From: Chloroflexota bacterium
GTDB taxonomy: Bacteria > Chloroflexota > Anaerolineae > Anaerolineales > Villigracilaceae
Assembly (NCBI GenBank): GCA_021823555.1
Contig: JAKANW010000029.1
Span: forward strand, 1 to 12,871
DNA: 12,871 bases
Direction of reading: 5' to 3'
Part shown: in pieces, positions 12,512-12,871 of the stretch
Position numbering within the stretch: position 1 is the first letter of the stretch
How the letters are laid out: each line of letters opens with the position of its first letter
Program-made: the position numbers and the translations under genes
Notes under the pieces: generated by a model
Told to the model about the DNA's origin: nothing
Databases searched by the model: none
Seen by the model: the letters and a program-made list of their open reading frames with translations, nothing else

Positions 12512-12871
12512 CTATTCTTTGCTTCGCTGCAATCCTGCGCGATCGATCAAATAGAACAGCAGCAGGGTTATCATTGCGAAGAGCAGGACAAACAGGAAAG
12601 AGTTGATATTCCACAGGTCTGGCATGACAACGTTGCCAACTTTCGCCAGCGCCGATATTTGAGGAAACACATTTTGATAGGTGAGGCCAAAGATCACAGC
12701 GCCCGTTAAAAAGCCCAGAAAACCGGGGATGACATAGTCAAGTTTGCCTTCACCGCCACCGGCGGCGCAGGTACCCGGTCAGTATCCGGTCAGGGCCATC
12801 CCGGCGCCGAATATCAACCCGCCAACGATATTTCCTACGATATAGGTTGCCGGGACAGCCGGGAAGGTGAT
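12512..12871 (-). CDS. YeeE/YedE-family membrane protein with in-frame TGA (candidate selenoprotein), partial
   Basis: The C-terminal 119 codons of a sulfur/selenium-transporter-like membrane protein; the start lies beyond the right edge. The frame is open from the window end to a TAG at 12512 except for one TGA at 12779-12781. Before it the protein reads G-G-L-I-F-G-A-G-M-A-L-T-G-Y, after it P-G-T-C-A-A-G-G-G-E-G-K-L-D-Y, then three further hydrophobic stretches and a charged end. In the YeeE/YedE (sulphur transport, DUF395) family this place is G-Y-C-P-G-T, so the TGA falls on a conserved Cys. The coding character is equally good on both sides. The preferred reading is selenocysteine, supported by a SECIS-like hairpin just downstream. 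Alternatives are a disabled gene (TGC or TGT to TGA) or a sequencing error. A GTG at 12697 could open a 61-residue remnant, but that is unlikely. It lies 78 bp upstream of the molybdoenzyme gene and is probably co-transcribed. Confidence 0.78.
12747..12771 (-). promoter_or_regulatory. Bacterial SECIS-like hairpin downstream of the TGA
   Basis: In the mRNA, CCUGCGCCGCC (12771-12761) pairs with GGCGGUGAAGG (12757-12747) around a GGU loop (12760-12758). This gives ten base pairs (one a G-U) with one G-A mismatch. The loop starts 18 nt after the TGA, so its G and U fall at positions 23 and 24 counted from the U of UGA, the two loop bases known to matter in E. coli fdhF. The bulged U17 of fdhF is not matched (C here). 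The Gly/Ala-rich coding sequence alone could produce such pairing, hence the moderate confidence. Confidence 0.55.

Noticed and set aside
12512..12697. A free-standing 61-residue membrane protein starting at GTG 12697
   Set aside because: It is the C-terminal end of the YeeE/YedE frame, which continues upstream past 12697 with family-like sequence to and beyond the TGA at 12781; no ribosome binding site is needed at 12697.

Overview
The window is a bacterial chromosome segment, most probably from a metagenome-derived Chloroflexota (Anaerolineae-like) genome. That placement is an inference. It rests on the respiratory gene set, a cytochrome b fused like b6 plus subunit IV, Tat-exported redox subunits, and three short dispersed repeats of types I associate with such genomes. 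No rRNA, tRNA, CRISPR array or transposase gene was seen.

Layout, left to right. Positions 1-250 (minus) hold the start of an APC-type amino-acid permease. It is divergent from an FAD-dependent D-amino-acid/sarcosine-oxidase-like enzyme (618-1811, plus) across an AT-rich control region. Next comes a minus-strand envelope-redox cluster read from 4557 down to 2056: a small coiled-coil envelope protein, a Thr/Asn/Pro-rich single-pass protein, an ApbE FMN transferase and a ferric-reductase-like haem b membrane protein. A metallo-beta-lactamase-fold hydrolase (4693-5364, plus) is divergent from that cluster. The rest, 5384-12871 on the minus strand, is respiratory.

The respiratory part is two transcription units separated by a clear intrinsic terminator at 8618-8648. 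The upstream unit reads YeeE/YedE membrane protein (cut by the window end), Tat-exported molybdopterin oxidoreductase, four-cluster ferredoxin subunit, and formate-dehydrogenase-gamma-like cytochrome b. This looks like a periplasmic complex exchanging electrons with the quinone pool, with a sulfur-compound substrate as the best guess. The downstream unit reads fused b6/IV-type cytochrome b, nine-haem cytochrome c and Tat-exported Rieske protein, with trmO (tRNA modification) at the tail. It looks like an alternative quinol:cytochrome oxidoreductase in which a multihaem cytochrome replaces cytochrome c1 or f. Together the two units could form a quinone-linked respiratory chain.

The most notable observation is at the right edge. 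The YeeE/YedE reading frame continues on both sides of an in-frame TGA that sits where the family has its conserved Cys (G-Y-[Cys]-P-G-T). Just downstream is a GC-rich hairpin whose GGU loop begins 18 nt after the TGA, the geometry of a bacterial SECIS. This gene may therefore encode a selenocysteine-containing sulfur/selenium transporter-like protein. Also notable: two genes (the oxidase and the nine-haem cytochrome) carry short dispersed repeats inserted in frame, the cytochrome b Qo motif is APWF instead of PEWY, and two genes have a TATAAT box 6-7 nt before the ATG, suggesting leaderless transcripts.
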